From positions 37,190 through 101,189 of the forward strand of contig JANPBJ010000149.1 of assembly GCA_031430375.1 (NCBI GenBank): 64,000 bases of DNA. The letters run 5' to 3'. Positions within the stretch are counted from its first letter, which is position 1. Every line of letters begins with the position of its first letter. Shown here in pieces: positions 15,133-23,406 of the stretch. A program made the translations under genes and the position numbers. The DNA is from JAENVU01 sp031430375 (GTDB lineage Bacteria; Actinomycetota; Acidimicrobiia; IMCC26256; JAENVU01). The notes beneath the pieces were generated by a model. That model was not told the origin of the DNA, did not search any database, and saw only the letters and a program-made list of their open reading frames with translations.

Positions 15133-15915
15133 ATGACCGACCTCACCCGACGCCTCGACGGCATGCGGATCCTGGTGGTCGGTGCCGGGACACAAGCCAC
15201 CGGTGATCCCGATGCACCGATCGGTAATGGCCGGGCCATCGCGGTGCGGGCAGCGCAGGAGGGCGCGACCGTTATCTGCGCCGACCGCGATCGGGAGCTG
15301 GCGGAGCAGACCGCACGGCTCGTGACGGAAGCGGGCGGTCAGAGCTCGGTCGTCGTTGGTGATGTGTCGTCTCCCGAAGGCTGCGCCAAGATTGTGGACG
15401 GCGCGTTCGATGCGACCGCACCACTCGATGGCCTCGTCCTGAACGTAGGAATCGGCAGGGGCGCCGGCCTACGCGGCACCACCGTCGAAGATTGGGATCT
15501 CACCCTCGACGTGAATCTCCGGGCTCACTTCTTGATCTCGCAGCTCATCATCGACCGTATCAACGAGGGCGGGGCGATCGTGTACATCAGCTCCGTCGCC
15601 GGATTGAAGCCTGGTAGCCGACTGCCGGCGTACGACGCGTCGAAGGCGGGGCTCATCGGGTTGTGTCGCAACGTGGCGCTGGAAGGCGCCCGCCGGCGGA
15701 TCCGAGCCAACGTGGTCGCGCCCGGCCTCATCGACACCCCGCTCGGCCGATGGGCCTCGGGCGGTCGGCCGTCACGCGAGCGCACTCCGGTACCACTCGG
15801 CCGCCAAGGCACCGCGTGGGAAGTCGCGGCAACCGTGGCGTTCTTGTTGTCGTCCGACGCGAGTTACATCACCGGCCAGACCATCGCGGTCGACGGCGGG
15901 CTCACGCTCATCTGA
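15133..15915 (+). CDS. short-chain dehydrogenase/reductase
   Basis: A 260-residue SDR. VVGAGTQATGDPDAPIGNGR near residues 15-34 is an enlarged glycine loop, longer than the usual TGxxxGIG. The active site is ISSVAGLKPGSRLPAYDASKAG, giving Ser, Tyr and Lys in normal spacing. The C-terminus SSDASYITGQTIAVDGGLTLI is typical of FabG-like enzymes. The reading frame ends just before the TPP riboswitch. The substrate is unknown. Confidence 0.85.
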   Translation: MTDLTRRLDGMRILVVGAGTQATGDPDAPIGNGRAIAVRAAQEGATVICADRDRELAEQTARLVTEAGGQSSVVVGDVSSPEGCAKIVDGAFDATAPLDGLVLNVGIGRGAGLRGTTVEDWDLTLDVNLRAHFLISQLIIDRINEGGAIVYISSVAGLKPGSRLPAYDASKAGLIGLCRNVALEGARRRIRANVVAPGLIDTPLGRWASGGRPSRERTPVPLGRQGTAWEVAATVAFLLSSDASYITGQTIAVDGGLTLI

Positions 15916-15929
15916 GGAGATAAGGTCGC

Positions 15930-16028
15930 ACCAGTAACGCGGGAGTCCGGTGCGCCGGGCTGAGAGGCGGGCACGCAGCCCTCGACCGTCACCACCTGAT
16001 CCGGATCATGCCGGCGCAGGGAGTCTTC
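15930..16028 (+). promoter_or_regulatory. TPP riboswitch (THI element)
   Basis: The conserved blocks are in order: GCGGGAGTCC, GGGCTGAGAGGCGGGC with the CUGAGA core, and ACCTGATCCGGATCATGCC followed by GGCGCAGGGAGTC. These are the pyrimidine- and pyrophosphate-sensing cores of TPP aptamers. It lies 48 bp before the thiamine pyrophosphokinase start and probably controls all four following genes, lowering expression when TPP is plentiful. Confidence 0.95.
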
Positions 16029-16075
16029 GCAGCCTTCCGTACGCGTCGGTGAGTCCACTGACCCTGAGGACGAGC

Positions 16076-16714
16076 ATGCACGCCATCGTGGCTGCGGGCG
16101 GTGATCCCCTCGACGAGATGTGGCACGCCGCGCTGCCAGCCGATTCACTCATCATCGCGGCGGACTCAGGGCTCGCGCACGTGTACGCACTCGGACTGAC
16201 GCCGAACGTGGTCGTCGGCGACTTCGATTCCGTGGATTCGAAGCAGCTCGATCGTGCCAACCGAGCGGGCGCCAGAATCGAGCGTCATCCCACCGACAAA
16301 GACGCGACCGACCTGGAACTCGCACTGCTCGTGGCACGCGAGAGCGGCGCCACGGATGTCACGGTGATCGGTGGAGGCGGCGGCCGCCTCGACCACGCGC
16401 TGGCCAACGTCGCGCTCCTCGCCGACCCGACGTGGGCGGGCATGCGCATCGAGGCCTTCCTCGGAACGGCGCGCCTGACGGTCGTGCGAGACCACGCGGC
16501 GATCGAGGGAACCATCAACAGCCTGGTGACCCTCCTCGCGGTGGGCGGGGTGGCCGGAGGGATCACCACCATCGGGCTCCGCTGGGCGCTGACCGGCGAC
16601 GACCTCGCGCCCACCGCGTCCCGGGGCGTGAGCAACGAAATCGTCCGAAGCCCCGCGTCCGTCACCGTAGGTACTGGAACGTTGCTCGTGATCCAACCCA
16701 CCGGAGGCCGCTAG
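16076..16714 (+). CDS. thiamine pyrophosphokinase
   Basis: A 212-residue enzyme that transfers pyrophosphate from ATP to thiamine. IIAADSGLAHVYALGLTPN near residues 24-42, VVGDFDSVD at about 43-51 and DKDATDLELAL near 68-78 are the catalytic blocks of the family; GGGGGRLDHALANV follows. The C-terminal beta domain binds thiamine. ATG 16076 has GAGGA upstream. It is first in an operon under a TPP riboswitch, followed 0 bp later by the transporter genes, so imported thiamine is made directly into cofactor. Confidence 0.93.
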   Translation: MHAIVAAGGDPLDEMWHAALPADSLIIAADSGLAHVYALGLTPNVVVGDFDSVDSKQLDRANRAGARIERHPTDKDATDLELALLVARESGATDVTVIGGGGGRLDHALANVALLADPTWAGMRIEAFLGTARLTVVRDHAAIEGTINSLVTLLAVGGVAGGITTIGLRWALTGDDLAPTASRGVSNEIVRSPASVTVGTGTLLVIQPTGGR

Positions 16715-17773
16715 ATGCACGCCCGAAGCTTGAGCCTCATCACCGCAGTCGCGCTCCTCACCGTTGGCGCGTGCGGCTCCGAGATCGGGGCCACGGGCGG
16801 CCGCGGGTCCAAGACCGTCACCCTCGTCGCCCACGACTCCTTCGCGGTATCGAAGTCGGTCTTCCAGGCGTTCACCCGCCAGACCGGATGGAAGGTGCGC
16901 GTCCTCAAGAACGGCGACGCGGGCGCGGCGCTCAACCAGGCGATCCTCACGAAGGACGCGCCGCTCGGTGATGCGTTCTTCGGTGTCGACAACACGTTCC
17001 TCACACGCGCCCTCGATGCTCACGTCTTCACTCCGTACCGGGCGCGCGAACTCGACCGTGTGCCGCGCCGCCTGCGACTCGACCCCACCAGTCACGTCAC
17101 CCCGATCGACTTCGGTGACGTGTGCGTCAATGCCGATCGGAAGTGGTTCGCGACCCACAACATCGCGATCCCGCGCACCCTCGATGACCTCACCGCGCCG
17201 GAGTACAAGGACCTCCTCGTGGTGGAGAATCCCGCGACTTCATCGCCCGGTCTCGCATTCGTCGCCGCGACTGTGGCGCAGTTCGGCGACGGCTGGCTGG
17301 ACTATTGGGACCGCCTGCGGGCCAATGGTGTGAAGGCCGTCGACGGGTGGGAGCAGGCGTACACTGGTGAGTTCTCCGGCGCGGCCGGCAGTACCGGTGA
17401 CCGTCCTCTCGTCGTGAGCTACGCGTCCAGTCCGCCCGCCGAGGTCTTCTTTGCGGATCCGCCAACCGCCGATGCACCGACGGTGTCCCTTGACCGCACC
17501 TGCTTCCGCCAGGTCGAGTTCGCCGGCGTGCTGCGCGGCGCAACCCACCCGGACGGAGCCCGCCGGCTGATCGACTTCATGCTCAGCCAACGCTTCCAGC
17601 GCGACCTGCCCCTCACGATGTTCGTGAACCCGGCCGTCGCGGGCACTCCGCTCCCGCCGGCGTTCACCAAGTTCGGCACGGTTCCGGCGGATCCGTTCAC
17701 CATCCCCGCCAACCAGATCGGTCGCGACCGCGAAGCGTGGATCAAACAGTGGACCGCGCACATCCTCCGATGA
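16715..17773 (+). CDS. thiB: thiamine ABC transporter, substrate-binding lipoprotein
   Basis: A 352-residue periplasmic-type binding protein. The N-terminus has a lipoprotein signal with lipobox TVGAC, giving Cys20 as the lipid-modified residue. TLVAHDSFAVSKSVFQAFTRQ (about 36-56) and GDAFFGVDNTFLTRALD match ThiB-type proteins. It begins immediately after the pyrophosphokinase stop (TAG-ATG) and overlaps the permease start by 4 bp. The TPP riboswitch upstream fixes the ligand as thiamine or a phosphate form. It is anchored on the outer face of the cytoplasmic membrane. Confidence 0.92.
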   Translation: MHARSLSLITAVALLTVGACGSEIGATGGRGSKTVTLVAHDSFAVSKSVFQAFTRQTGWKVRVLKNGDAGAALNQAILTKDAPLGDAFFGVDNTFLTRALDAHVFTPYRARELDRVPRRLRLDPTSHVTPIDFGDVCVNADRKWFATHNIAIPRTLDDLTAPEYKDLLVVENPATSSPGLAFVAATVAQFGDGWLDYWDRLRANGVKAVDGWEQAYTGEFSGAAGSTGDRPLVVSYASSPPAEVFFADPPTADAPTVSLDRTCFRQVEFAGVLRGATHPDGARRLIDFMLSQRFQRDLPLTMFVNPAVAGTPLPPAFTKFGTVPADPFTIPANQIGRDREAWIKQWTAHILR

Positions 17774-19374
17774 TCGTCGCACCGCGCATCTACCGGCGGG
17801 TCGGTCGCGCGCTGTTGGTGGGCGCGCCGCTGGTGTTTCTCGGCGTGTTCTTCCTCTGGCCGGTCGGCGCGATCCTGGGTCGTGGTCTCAGCGCGCATGG
17901 CACCATCGACCTCTCCCCGATCACCGAGGTGCTCAGAGATCCCAGCTTGCGCGGGGTCGTGCTCTTCACCATCTGGCAAGCCGCGCTGTCCACCCTGGTG
18001 ACGCTGGCCATCGCCCTCCCGGCCACCGCGGCGCTGAGCCGGTTCCGATTCCGTGGTCGAGGCCTCATCGTGGCAGCCCTGACGATGCCATTCGTCCTGC
18101 CGACCGTGGTAGTCGCCACGGCATTTCGCGGGCTCGGAATCCAAGGGTCACTGCTCGCGATCGTTGTGGCTCACGCATTCTTCAACGTCGCGATCGTGGT
18201 GCGGGTGGTTGGGGCATCGTGGGTCAGCCTCGATCGGCGGGAAGCAGACGCTGCCCGCACCCTCGGGGCCGGACCCGTCCGGACGTTGACGTGGATCACG
18301 CTCCCCGCGCTCCGTCCCGCGATCGTGGCCGCATCTTCGATCGTCTACCTCTTCTGCTTCACGTCCTTCGGCGTGATCCTCGTGCTCGGCGGTCCCCGGT
18401 TCGCGACCCTCGAGACCGAGATCTACCGCCAGACTGCGCAACTTCTCGACCTACGGACCGCGGCGGCACTCTCGATCCTCCAACTCGTCGCGGTCGTGGC
18501 CGCGCTGCTCATTGCCGGGAGAGCCACCGGACACGCTCGCCGTCAGATCATCGGTTCGCAGTTCCGTCACCCACCCCGAGCCGGGCGCGAGCGACTCGTC
18601 GTCGCCATCGCATTGAGCCCGGCGCTAGTACTCGTGGGGATCCCGCTCCTCGACCTGGTCCGGCGATCATTCGCGCACGACGCGGCCGGCTACCGCCACC
18701 TCAGCGAAACCCCGCTCGGTGCCGCGAGTTCCAGTCTGCACGCGCTTGGAACATCACTGGAAGTCGCCACCGCGGCTACCGCGATCGCCGTGGTACTCGG
18801 CCTGGCGCTGGCCACCTCGGTCACCCGGCCCGGGCAGCGGAGCCGAAGTGCGCGTTTTGCCGAACTGTTCGTGGTCTTGCCTCTCGGAGTATCCGCGGTG
18901 ACCGTGGGTTTCGGGTTTCTCATCGTGTTCGACACTCCTCCCCTCGACCTCCGCACGTCCTGGTGGATTATTCCCATCGCGCATGCGCTCGTAGCTCTTC
19001 CCTTTGTGGTTCGCGCCACCGTCCCGGCTTTGCGCGCCATCGACCCCCACCAACGCGAGGCAGCCGCGCTCCTCGGCGCCCGACCCACACAGGTATGGCG
19101 AGAGATCGATCTGCGCGTGGTTGCTCGTGCTGCAGGAGTCGCCGCCGGGTTCGCGTTCGCTATCTCCTTGGGCGAGTTCGGCGCGACCCTCTTCATCGTC
19201 CGCCCCGAAACCACAACCGTCCCTGTCGCGATCTTCCGGTTTCTGAGCCACCCCGGCGCGACCAACGTGGACCAGGCCATGGCCCTCGCGACCATCCTCA
19301 TGGCGATCACTGGACTCATCGCCCTGGCGGGCGAACGATTTCATCGCGTGGGCCGCACGGGAAGTGTCCTCTGA
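17770..19374 (+). CDS. thiP: thiamine ABC transporter permease (fused two-domain)
   Basis: A 534-residue membrane protein containing two copies of the binding-protein-dependent permease domain, as in ThiP. About twelve hydrophobic segments are visible. EADAARTLGAGPVRTLTW near residue 158 and REAAALLGARPTQVWREI near 430 are the two EAA loops that contact the ATPase. ATG 17770 overlaps the stop of thiB as ATGA. The 3' end overlaps the ATPase start in the same way. Confidence 0.93.
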   Translation: MIVAPRIYRRVGRALLVGAPLVFLGVFFLWPVGAILGRGLSAHGTIDLSPITEVLRDPSLRGVVLFTIWQAALSTLVTLAIALPATAALSRFRFRGRGLIVAALTMPFVLPTVVVATAFRGLGIQGSLLAIVVAHAFFNVAIVVRVVGASWVSLDRREADAARTLGAGPVRTLTWITLPALRPAIVAASSIVYLFCFTSFGVILVLGGPRFATLETEIYRQTAQLLDLRTAAALSILQLVAVVAALLIAGRATGHARRQIIGSQFRHPPRAGRERLVVAIALSPALVLVGIPLLDLVRRSFAHDAAGYRHLSETPLGAASSSLHALGTSLEVATAATAIAVVLGLALATSVTRPGQRSRSARFAELFVVLPLGVSAVTVGFGFLIVFDTPPLDLRTSWWIIPIAHALVALPFVVRATVPALRAIDPHQREAAALLGARPTQVWREIDLRVVARAAGVAAGFAFAISLGEFGATLFIVRPETTTVPVAIFRFLSHPGATNVDQAMALATILMAITGLIALAGERFHRVGRTGSVL

Positions 19375-20390
19375 TGCTCACCGTCGGGAACGTTTCGGTT
19401 CGGTACGGATCGACGATCGCAGTCGACGGGGTTGACCTCACCGTGCTCGACGGCGAGATCGTGGCAGTCCTCGGGCCGAGCGGGAGCGGGAAGACCAGTT
19501 TGCTCCGGGCGATCGCCGGCCTCGAACCGATCAGCTCAGGCACCGTGCGTTGGAACGACCTCGACGTCACCAATGTTGCGGCCCATCGCCGTGACTTTGG
19601 TTTGATGTTCCAAGACCACGCGCTCTTCGGTCACCGGGACGTGCTCGGCAATGTGAACTTCGGGCTCCGGATGCGCAACGAGAGCCGCAATCGTCAGATC
19701 GCACGATCCGTGGAGATGCTCGCGCTCGTGGGACTCTCCGGATACGAGCACCGCAGCGTCGATCAACTCTCTGGGGGTGAGCAACAACGCGTGGCCCTCG
19801 CCCGCGCGCTCGCACCTGCGCCGCGGCTCCTCATGCTCGATGAGCCCCTCGCGTCGGTCGACCGTGAACGCCGGCAGCAACTCGCAACAGAACTCCACCG
19901 CATCATCCGCGCCAGCGCGACCCCCACGCTGCTCGTAACCCACGACCTCGACGAGGCATTCACCCTGGCCGACTCGGTGGTGATCTTGGACCGAGGCCAC
20001 GTTGAACGCGCCGGCAACGCCCGGGACGTCTGGCGTAATCCGGGATCGATCACCGCGGCGCGCTTCCTCGGCGTGGCGAGTGAGTGGACCTTCACCATCC
20101 ACGGGTCCATCGAGGGGAGCACCGTCATCACGCCATGGGGACCCATCCCGGCGCCCGACGCGACGCAACGGCAGGCGTGGGTCGGGTTCCGGCCCGTCGA
20201 TCTGCGCATCGACCGCGCCGGTCCCGTCGATGGGACCGTACGCGCCACATGGTTTCGCGGCGACCACTTCGTGAGCGAGATCGACACCGCATTCGGACCG
20301 TTGACCGCGGTGAGTCGAACATCACCCGACCTTCATTCGAAGGTCTCGATCGCCGCCGATCTCGATGCCGCGGTGGTGCTCGGCGCATAG
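19374..20390 (+). CDS. thiQ: thiamine ABC transporter ATP-binding protein
   Basis: A 338-residue ABC ATPase, longer than E. coli ThiQ because of a C-terminal domain of about 100 residues resembling the TOBE domain of the spermidine/iron type. Walker A is GPSGSGKTS (about 35-43), the signature is LSGGEQQR, Walker B is LLMLDEP, and the switch histidine is in LVTHDLDEA. The ATG overlaps the permease stop. It powers thiamine uptake from the inner membrane face. Coupled translation runs from the pyrophosphokinase through this gene. Confidence 0.92.
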   Translation: MLTVGNVSVRYGSTIAVDGVDLTVLDGEIVAVLGPSGSGKTSLLRAIAGLEPISSGTVRWNDLDVTNVAAHRRDFGLMFQDHALFGHRDVLGNVNFGLRMRNESRNRQIARSVEMLALVGLSGYEHRSVDQLSGGEQQRVALARALAPAPRLLMLDEPLASVDRERRQQLATELHRIIRASATPTLLVTHDLDEAFTLADSVVILDRGHVERAGNARDVWRNPGSITAARFLGVASEWTFTIHGSIEGSTVITPWGPIPAPDATQRQAWVGFRPVDLRIDRAGPVDGTVRATWFRGDHFVSEIDTAFGPLTAVSRTSPDLHSKVSIAADLDAAVVLGA

Positions 20391-20401
20391 TCTCGCCGGT
20401 C

Positions 20402-22090
20402 ATGGCTGCCCCTCGGTTCGATCACCTCCATACCTACGCCGAGTTGAGCGCGGCCTTGGAATCACTCGCCGCGGCCGCGCCCGAGCTCATGAGCCTCGAG
20501 CACGCGGGAACATCGCACGAAGGTCGGCCCATCTGGCTCGCGACCGTCACGAACACCGCGACCGGACCGCATCATGAGAAGCCGGCAGTGTTCGTGGAAG
20601 CGAACATCCATGCCACCGAGGTCACCGCGTCGACCGCGGCCCTCCACCTCCTCCATCACTTGACCACCCGGTACGGCACCGATGCCGCCGTGACCCGAGC
20701 TCTCGATACCCGCACGTTCTATGTGATGCCACGTGTCAATCCCGATGGGGTGGAACTCGCCCTCGCGGATGATCCGATCTATCTGCGCTCCTCCACTCGC
20801 GCGTACCCGCGGCCCGATCAACAGCCCGGGCTCGTCGAGCGCGACGCCGACGGTGACGGCCGTGTCCTCTGGATGCGGGTGCAGGATCCCGACGGCGCGT
20901 GGATCATCCACCCCGACGAACCGCGGCTGATGATCGCTCGACCGTTCGACGACGTGACCGACGGTCCGTTCTACCGCCTGCTCCCCGAAGGTCTCGTCCA
21001 CGAGTTCGATGCCGACCGAGTCCCGATCGCTCGGTCGTTGCATGGCCTCGACTTCAACCGCAACTTCCCCCAGGATTGGCTCCCGGAGGGGAGCCAACGC
21101 GGTGCAGGCGAGTTCCCAACCTCGGAGCCCGAGGTGCGCGCCGTCGTGGAGGCGGTCGGCGCGCGGCCGAACATCGGGGTCTACTTCGCCCACCACACCT
21201 TCGCCGGAGTCATCCTGCGCCCGTACGGCGGACACGCGGATGATCACTTCCCCACCGCAGACCTCGTCATGTACAAGACCATGGGTCGGCGCGCCACCGA
21301 AATTACCGGCTACGAGACCGCGTCGGTGTTCCACGAGTTCAAGTACGACCCCAAGACTTCGATCACCGGTTGCGGCGATGAGTGGGCGTACGACTACCTC
21401 GGCGTGTTCGGCTGGACCACGGAGTTCTGGAGCCCACTGCGCGCCGCGGGGATCGAGCACAAGTACATCGAGTGGTACGACGAGCATCCGGTCGCGGATG
21501 ATCTCGCCCTCCTCGCGTGGAATGACGACGTCTTGGATGGCGCGGGCTTCGTGGACTGGTACGCGTTTGAGCATCCGCAGCTCGGGCCGGTGGAGCTGGG
21601 CGGCTGGGACACGTTCCGCACCTGGAGCAATCCGCCCGCGGCGCTGATGGAGGCCGAGATCGCTCCGCACAGCACTTGGGCCGTCGCCCAAGCTCTCGCG
21701 CTCCCGGAACTCGCAATCCACGATGTCCACACCACCCTGCTGGCCGACGGCGCGTACCTCGTACGAGCGGTCGTGAAGAACATCGGTTGGCTGCCAACCA
21801 ACGTGACGAAAAAGGCGATCGAACGCAAGGCGGTCCGGCCGGTGGAGGTCACAATTTCGGTCGATGAGTCCGTTGAGCTGGTGAGCGGTCGCGCCACCAT
21901 TGAACTCACCCAGCTCCCCGGCCGGGCCCGCGCTCGCACGATGATGGCGGCCCACGATGGAGTCTTTGACCCGAGCACCGACCGGGCGTTCGCGGAGTGG
22001 GTTGTGCGCGGTCCCCGTGGTGCGACCATCGAGATCACGGCATCACACAGCCGCGCCGGCGTGGCGCGCGCCACACGGGACCTCGCATGA
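20402..22090 (+). CDS. M14-family zinc carboxypeptidase
   Basis: A 562-residue M14 peptidase. The zinc ligands are His70 and Glu73 (EANIHATE) and a His in VYFAHHTF near 264; the catalytic glutamate is Glu341 in WTTEFWSP. VNPDG and FNRNFP are the substrate-pocket motifs. The C-terminal 130 residues form a beta-rich extension (VTISVDESVELVSGRATIEL). No signal peptide is visible. It lies 11 bp after the thiamine ATPase and its stop overlaps the start of the following dehydrogenase, so the three may be one transcript, but a role in thiamine metabolism is not evident. Confidence 0.88.
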   Translation: MAAPRFDHLHTYAELSAALESLAAAAPELMSLEHAGTSHEGRPIWLATVTNTATGPHHEKPAVFVEANIHATEVTASTAALHLLHHLTTRYGTDAAVTRALDTRTFYVMPRVNPDGVELALADDPIYLRSSTRAYPRPDQQPGLVERDADGDGRVLWMRVQDPDGAWIIHPDEPRLMIARPFDDVTDGPFYRLLPEGLVHEFDADRVPIARSLHGLDFNRNFPQDWLPEGSQRGAGEFPTSEPEVRAVVEAVGARPNIGVYFAHHTFAGVILRPYGGHADDHFPTADLVMYKTMGRRATEITGYETASVFHEFKYDPKTSITGCGDEWAYDYLGVFGWTTEFWSPLRAAGIEHKYIEWYDEHPVADDLALLAWNDDVLDGAGFVDWYAFEHPQLGPVELGGWDTFRTWSNPPAALMEAEIAPHSTWAVAQALALPELAIHDVHTTLLADGAYLVRAVVKNIGWLPTNVTKKAIERKAVRPVEVTISVDESVELVSGRATIELTQLPGRARARTMMAAHDGVFDPSTDRAFAEWVVRGPRGATIEITASHSRAGVARATRDLA

Positions 22091-22965
22091 CCACGCCGGT
22101 GCGGGTGGGTCTCGCCGGCGCGGGTCCGTGGGCGCGCATCGTCCACGCGCCGCTCCTCGCTGCCGGCCCCGAAACCGAACTGGTTGGGGTGTGGTCCCGC
22201 ACCCCGGAGCACGCGTCCGCGCTCGCCGTTGAGATGCACGTCGCGGCGTTCGCATCGTTCGATGCGATGTTGGAGCAGGTGGATGCAGTCGCGCTGGCCG
22301 TCGTCCCGGCAGCTCAGCCCGGCCTCGCGGTCCGCGCCGCCAACGCCGGCAAGGCACTCCTCCTCGAGAAGCCACTCGGAGTCGACGTTGACGGCGCCCG
22401 GCGCATCGCCGAGGCCGTCGCCGCCAACCAGGTGGGGTCCGTGATGCTCCTCACCTACCGCTTCGCCGATGTGGTCCGCGAGTTCCTCGCCGAGGCCGCG
22501 ACCATGCAGCCCACCGGTGGTCGTGCGTGCTTCATCTCCGGCGCGTTCCTGGGCGGTGCCTTCGCGGGTGGCTGGCGGCTCGAGCTTGGAGCACTCCTCG
22601 ATGTTGGGCCTCACATCCTCGATCTCGTGGAGGCGGCGCTCGGTCCGGTCAGGGAGATCCAGGGTCACGGTGATCCCCGCAGCTGGGTCGGTCTGCTCCT
22701 CACCCACGAGTCCGGCGCATGCAGCGAGGTCACGTTGTCGTGCGCAAGTGCGATCGAACCGAGTCGCACGGAGATCGAGATCTACGGTCGCGATCGATCG
22801 CTGTTCGTCGACGCGCGTTCGGCCGCGCGCGCCGACTCGTTCGCGCGGATGCGCGCCGAGTTCGCGCATGTCGCACGCACGGGCGACGCCCATCCCTGTG
22901 ATGCGGCACGAGGTCTGGTGCTCCAAGAGCTCATCGCTCGTGCCCAGCAAGCGCTCCAGGTCTAA
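22087..22965 (+). CDS. Gfo/Idh/MocA family oxidoreductase
   Basis: A 292-residue NAD(P)-dependent dehydrogenase. VRVGLAGAGPWARIVHAPLL is the Rossmann start; LLEKPLGVDVDGARRIAEAV near residues 97-116 contains the conserved Glu-Lys-Pro catalytic motif; LLDVGPHILDLVEAALGPV near 175-193 is the C-terminal domain strand with the conserved histidine. The ATG overlaps the peptidase stop (ATGA). The protein is shorter than the 330-380 residues usual for the family. The substrate is unknown. Confidence 0.85.
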   Translation: MTTPVRVGLAGAGPWARIVHAPLLAAGPETELVGVWSRTPEHASALAVEMHVAAFASFDAMLEQVDAVALAVVPAAQPGLAVRAANAGKALLLEKPLGVDVDGARRIAEAVAANQVGSVMLLTYRFADVVREFLAEAATMQPTGGRACFISGAFLGGAFAGGWRLELGALLDVGPHILDLVEAALGPVREIQGHGDPRSWVGLLLTHESGACSEVTLSCASAIEPSRTEIEIYGRDRSLFVDARSAARADSFARMRAEFAHVARTGDAHPCDAARGLVLQELIARAQQALQV

Positions 22966-22975
22966 AGCCGCACCG

Positions 22976-23377
22976 ATGGCCGCCCTGATCGTCGCCGCGA
23001 TCGCCGTCATCGGCCTGGTTGGCAGCGCGATCGGGGGCCGGCACCTCTACTTACGACTCGACCGACCGGGTGGATTCGAATGCTCACTCCGCGTCACCCA
23101 CGGAGACATGGTCGGGCTCGGACCAACGTTTCGAGCGGGCTACGCCGGACCGGAAGTCCACGAGCTTCTGTGGCGGCGCATCGCGTGGCCGGGCGAGGGT
23201 GTGCGGATCCCCTTCCGTTGCGTCCGCATCGATCGGGAACGCCGACTCACGCCGCGTGAACGGCTACGGATTCCCGCCTCGTTCAGCGTGCTGCCCATCG
23301 AGTTCGCCGACGGCACCATCCTCGAGCTCGCGATCGCCCGTCGGCGCATCGCGCGCCTCGTCGCACTCTTGAGCTGA
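22976..23377 (+). CDS. DUF2550-like membrane-anchored protein
   Basis: A 133-residue protein with one N-terminal hydrophobic helix (ALIVAAIAVIGLVGSAIGG) followed by a cytoplasmic or external domain of beta strands rich in arginine. GGFECSLRVTHGD near residues 31-43 resembles the start of the actinobacterial DUF2550 family. No catalytic motif is seen. It lies 10 bp after the Gfo/Idh gene and 29 bp before the FAD oxidoreductase. The function is unknown; the family assignment rests on my recognition of the N-terminal pattern. Confidence 0.6.
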   Translation: MAALIVAAIAVIGLVGSAIGGRHLYLRLDRPGGFECSLRVTHGDMVGLGPTFRAGYAGPEVHELLWRRIAWPGEGVRIPFRCVRIDRERRLTPRERLRIPASFSVLPIEFADGTILELAIARRRIARLVALLS

Positions 23378-23406
23378 CCGACGTCCGTTCCCGCTACCCT
23401 CGCCGC

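Noticed and set aside
16166..17158. Minus-strand frame of 330 codons
   Set aside because: Antisense to thiamine pyrophosphokinase and the binding protein, with no recognisable motif.
18219..19373. Plus-strand frame running through the permease gene into the ATPase
   Set aside because: Only the part from 19374 on has homology (ABC ATPase); the upstream part is an alternative frame of the permease.
20462..21955. Minus-strand frame of 497 codons
   Set aside because: Antisense to the M14 peptidase, whose metal and catalytic residues are all on the plus strand.
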